The position numbers were made by a program, and so were the translations under genes. A stretch of DNA of 64,000 bases from Saturnia japonica (taxonomy: Eukaryota > Arthropoda > Insecta > Lepidoptera > Saturniidae), in assembly GCA_033032175.1 (NCBI GenBank), contig CM065306.1, positions 11,240,001 through 11,304,000 of the forward strand, given 5' to 3'. The notes under the pieces are model-generated. The model made no database searches. It had not been told where the DNA came from and saw only the letters and a program-made list of their open reading frames with translations. How positions within the stretch are numbered: the stretch's first letter is position 1; each line of letters opens with the position of its first letter. Positions 62,131 to 64,000 of this stretch are shown here, in pieces.

Positions 62131-63828
62131 TTTTATTTCTCCTTGTACCAATAAAATTTTATTATTGATCACCGGTTATATACGAAGAATTATCAATTTC
62201 ATTTCCTATTTAAAAAGGTTATATCATAAAAGTACTACTTACCCAGTTTATAGAAAATTAATAAAAAGAACTTGTTTACATTACTGAATAAATAAAATCA
62301 TTAAAAAAATAAAACTTGGTATTTTTTGTAAAAATATGTTTCTTGGGATGTTAAAAGAGTATTCAAGCAACATTTCATTTAACAATCCCAATGTCATTTT
62401 ATTAAAGTACAAATAAATTTCCACAGATGTCGCTTCTTACTAGGTTTATTGTAGAACCATGTACATTGATATATTTAGAATTTTATTTTATTTGTGAATA
62501 ATCTATTTCTTGAGATACGTTACATACTTTTATATATTATCCTATTTATAATTAACATTGAATATATATGAGAATTCTATAACTTCTAAACGACTTGACC
62601 GATTGAGCTCATAATTACTTAATATGTTTGTTTTATCGAAACGATGAATTATGGTTGATATCAGCCGGAAAAAGCAGAACATGTGTCGGCCCAGTAGTAT
62701 ATGTACATATATTATACGTATGTACATTTATAATTACTAGCGGTCGACCAATGATCGAAATTCGACCAGCAACATTTTAATAGACAATTTTTTGTTTGAC
62801 ATTTGCATTATGAACATAAACAATAAATATTAAATCACTTGCTGTCACTTTTCATTGAGTGAAAATGTCAATATTTTGGGGATCTAAGTTCAATGACACT
62901 GGTAGGGTTAGGATTCGCAGTATTAATTTATTTTATTTAATATACATATTAGTAACAGATAATATAGATAAATTTTAGCTTTCTGAACTCCTTCTCCATA
63001 TAAATTTTAACCATGCCAAATCTCACAGTTTTCCGTGCACGCAATACGCATAAAAATGGGTACAAAGTTTTTGCTTCACGTATTATTATAATGATGAGCT
63101 ATTTTACAACAAGTCACAAATTCATAAAATCATTCATTCCTGCGATTCATAAATTACTTTTTATTAGATAATTATAATAGTTAAAAGAGAATTAATACGA
63201 ATCAATTAAGTCAATGATTTGTGTCCGAAACTTAGATACTTAGTTACCGTTGTTACCGCAACTTAGATTATACTTACTTGTATAAGAGTTGGATATGTAG
63301 GTATGTATACTACCAATAAGATAAACGACATATAGCAGTAAACTTCATATAAAATTGTACTTTAATGAGTTTTCATTTTACGTTAACTTGACTAACAGAT
63401 ATTCTATTTATTATTTATTCAGTACGCGTGTATACTAGATACCATAGCTATATGTAACGTAACTAATTTTGTCATTAAATTAACAGAAAAGAATTTAAAA
63501 GTACCTGCACAACCTACATATTCAAACAGTGTAAATACCTGTTCTTGAAGTTGCTCCTGCAACTCTCTTCAACTTTTCTACTTTTTGTTTAATAATCATA
63601 ACATGGCGATACCCTGAATACATTTTGTACTATATATTGACTATATATCGATTTTTAATATTATTTAAAACCGTAATTATATTATGTATGCATTTAATTA
63701 CAGAGTTGTGTAGGGAAAAGATTGATATTCAAAACTTATAATTTAACCAGTGATGTAACGATACCGATATCTATACGATATATTCTGATATACCGAAATC
63801 GTAGATTACTTATCAACTGATATCTAAT
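62131..63828. other. AT-rich DNA downstream of the gene
   Basis: No gene recognised. At 62550-62790 there is a diverged dispersed repeat related to 4181-4640 (block CTATAACTTCTAAACGACTT and a nearby TTACTAGCGGTCGACC end). Confidence 0.45.
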
Positions 63829-64000
63829 GGTCCCTCTTCACGTATTTGGCGAATAGACACGGTAACGAACATGTGGAAGGCTTATTTGTCTGCATTCGTA
63901 GGTATTTGCCTCTATTCGTCGATATTTATCCGATATCCCTAGCTCTCTTCATGTTCGCCGATATTTGGCAAATAGAGACCAATACTAACGTGTAGGGGCT
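63829..64000. mobile_element. Fold-back-like repeat at the window end
   Basis: The left edge GGTCCCTCTTCACGTATTTG resembles the reverse complement of the right edge, AGCCCCTACACGTTAGTATT. Within it, ATTTGGCGAATAGA, ATATTTGGCAAATAGAGACC and TATTCGTCGATATT recur. A MITE is likely, but its true right end may lie outside the window. Confidence 0.4.

Overview
The window looks like nuclear DNA of a moth or butterfly. It is strongly AT-rich and gene-poor. It carries many dispersed repeats of kinds I know from lepidopteran genomes: decayed RTE-type and jockey-type LINEs, a tRNA-like SINE head, short fold-back elements, and several repeats that share a head close to TAGCTGTGCCCGCGGC. Short CpG-rich islands punctuate the AT-rich background. 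The species cannot be named from sequence alone.

The only convincing protein-coding gene is on the + strand, 41717-60702. It has six coding exons with GT..AG introns: 41717-41783, 45703-45744, 48096-48302, 49508-49780, 49961-59831 and 60597-60702. They join into one open frame of 10,566 nt, or 3,521 residues. The product is a secreted mucin-like matrix protein: a signal peptide, two VWC domains each on its own exon, then one 9.87 kb exon with three more VWC domains set between long Thr/Ser/Glu/Pro-rich repeats, and a half-VWC closed by the last exon. Five full VWC domains among PTS-rich regions is the layout of insect tenectin (Tnc), an apical extracellular matrix protein and integrin ligand. 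Points of interest are a KGD rather than RGD in VWC3, an array of nine cysteine pairs after VWC4, two degenerate repeat tracts of about 35-40 residues, and Ser-Gly sites in acidic context.

Bases 1-16740 are intergenic and repeat-rich: a broken LINE at 1-1545, a second LINE fragment at 10790-11480, a SINE, a tandem array at 10030-10735 and many dispersed repeats. A CpG-rich, ATG-free stretch at 16745-17184 has a TATA-like box and a good splice donor. It may be the tenectin promoter and non-coding first exon, which would make 17185-41702 a 24.5 kb first intron. Downstream of the stop codon, 60703-64000 holds the 3' UTR, candidate poly(A) signals, a fold-back and a fold-back-like repeat cut by the window end.
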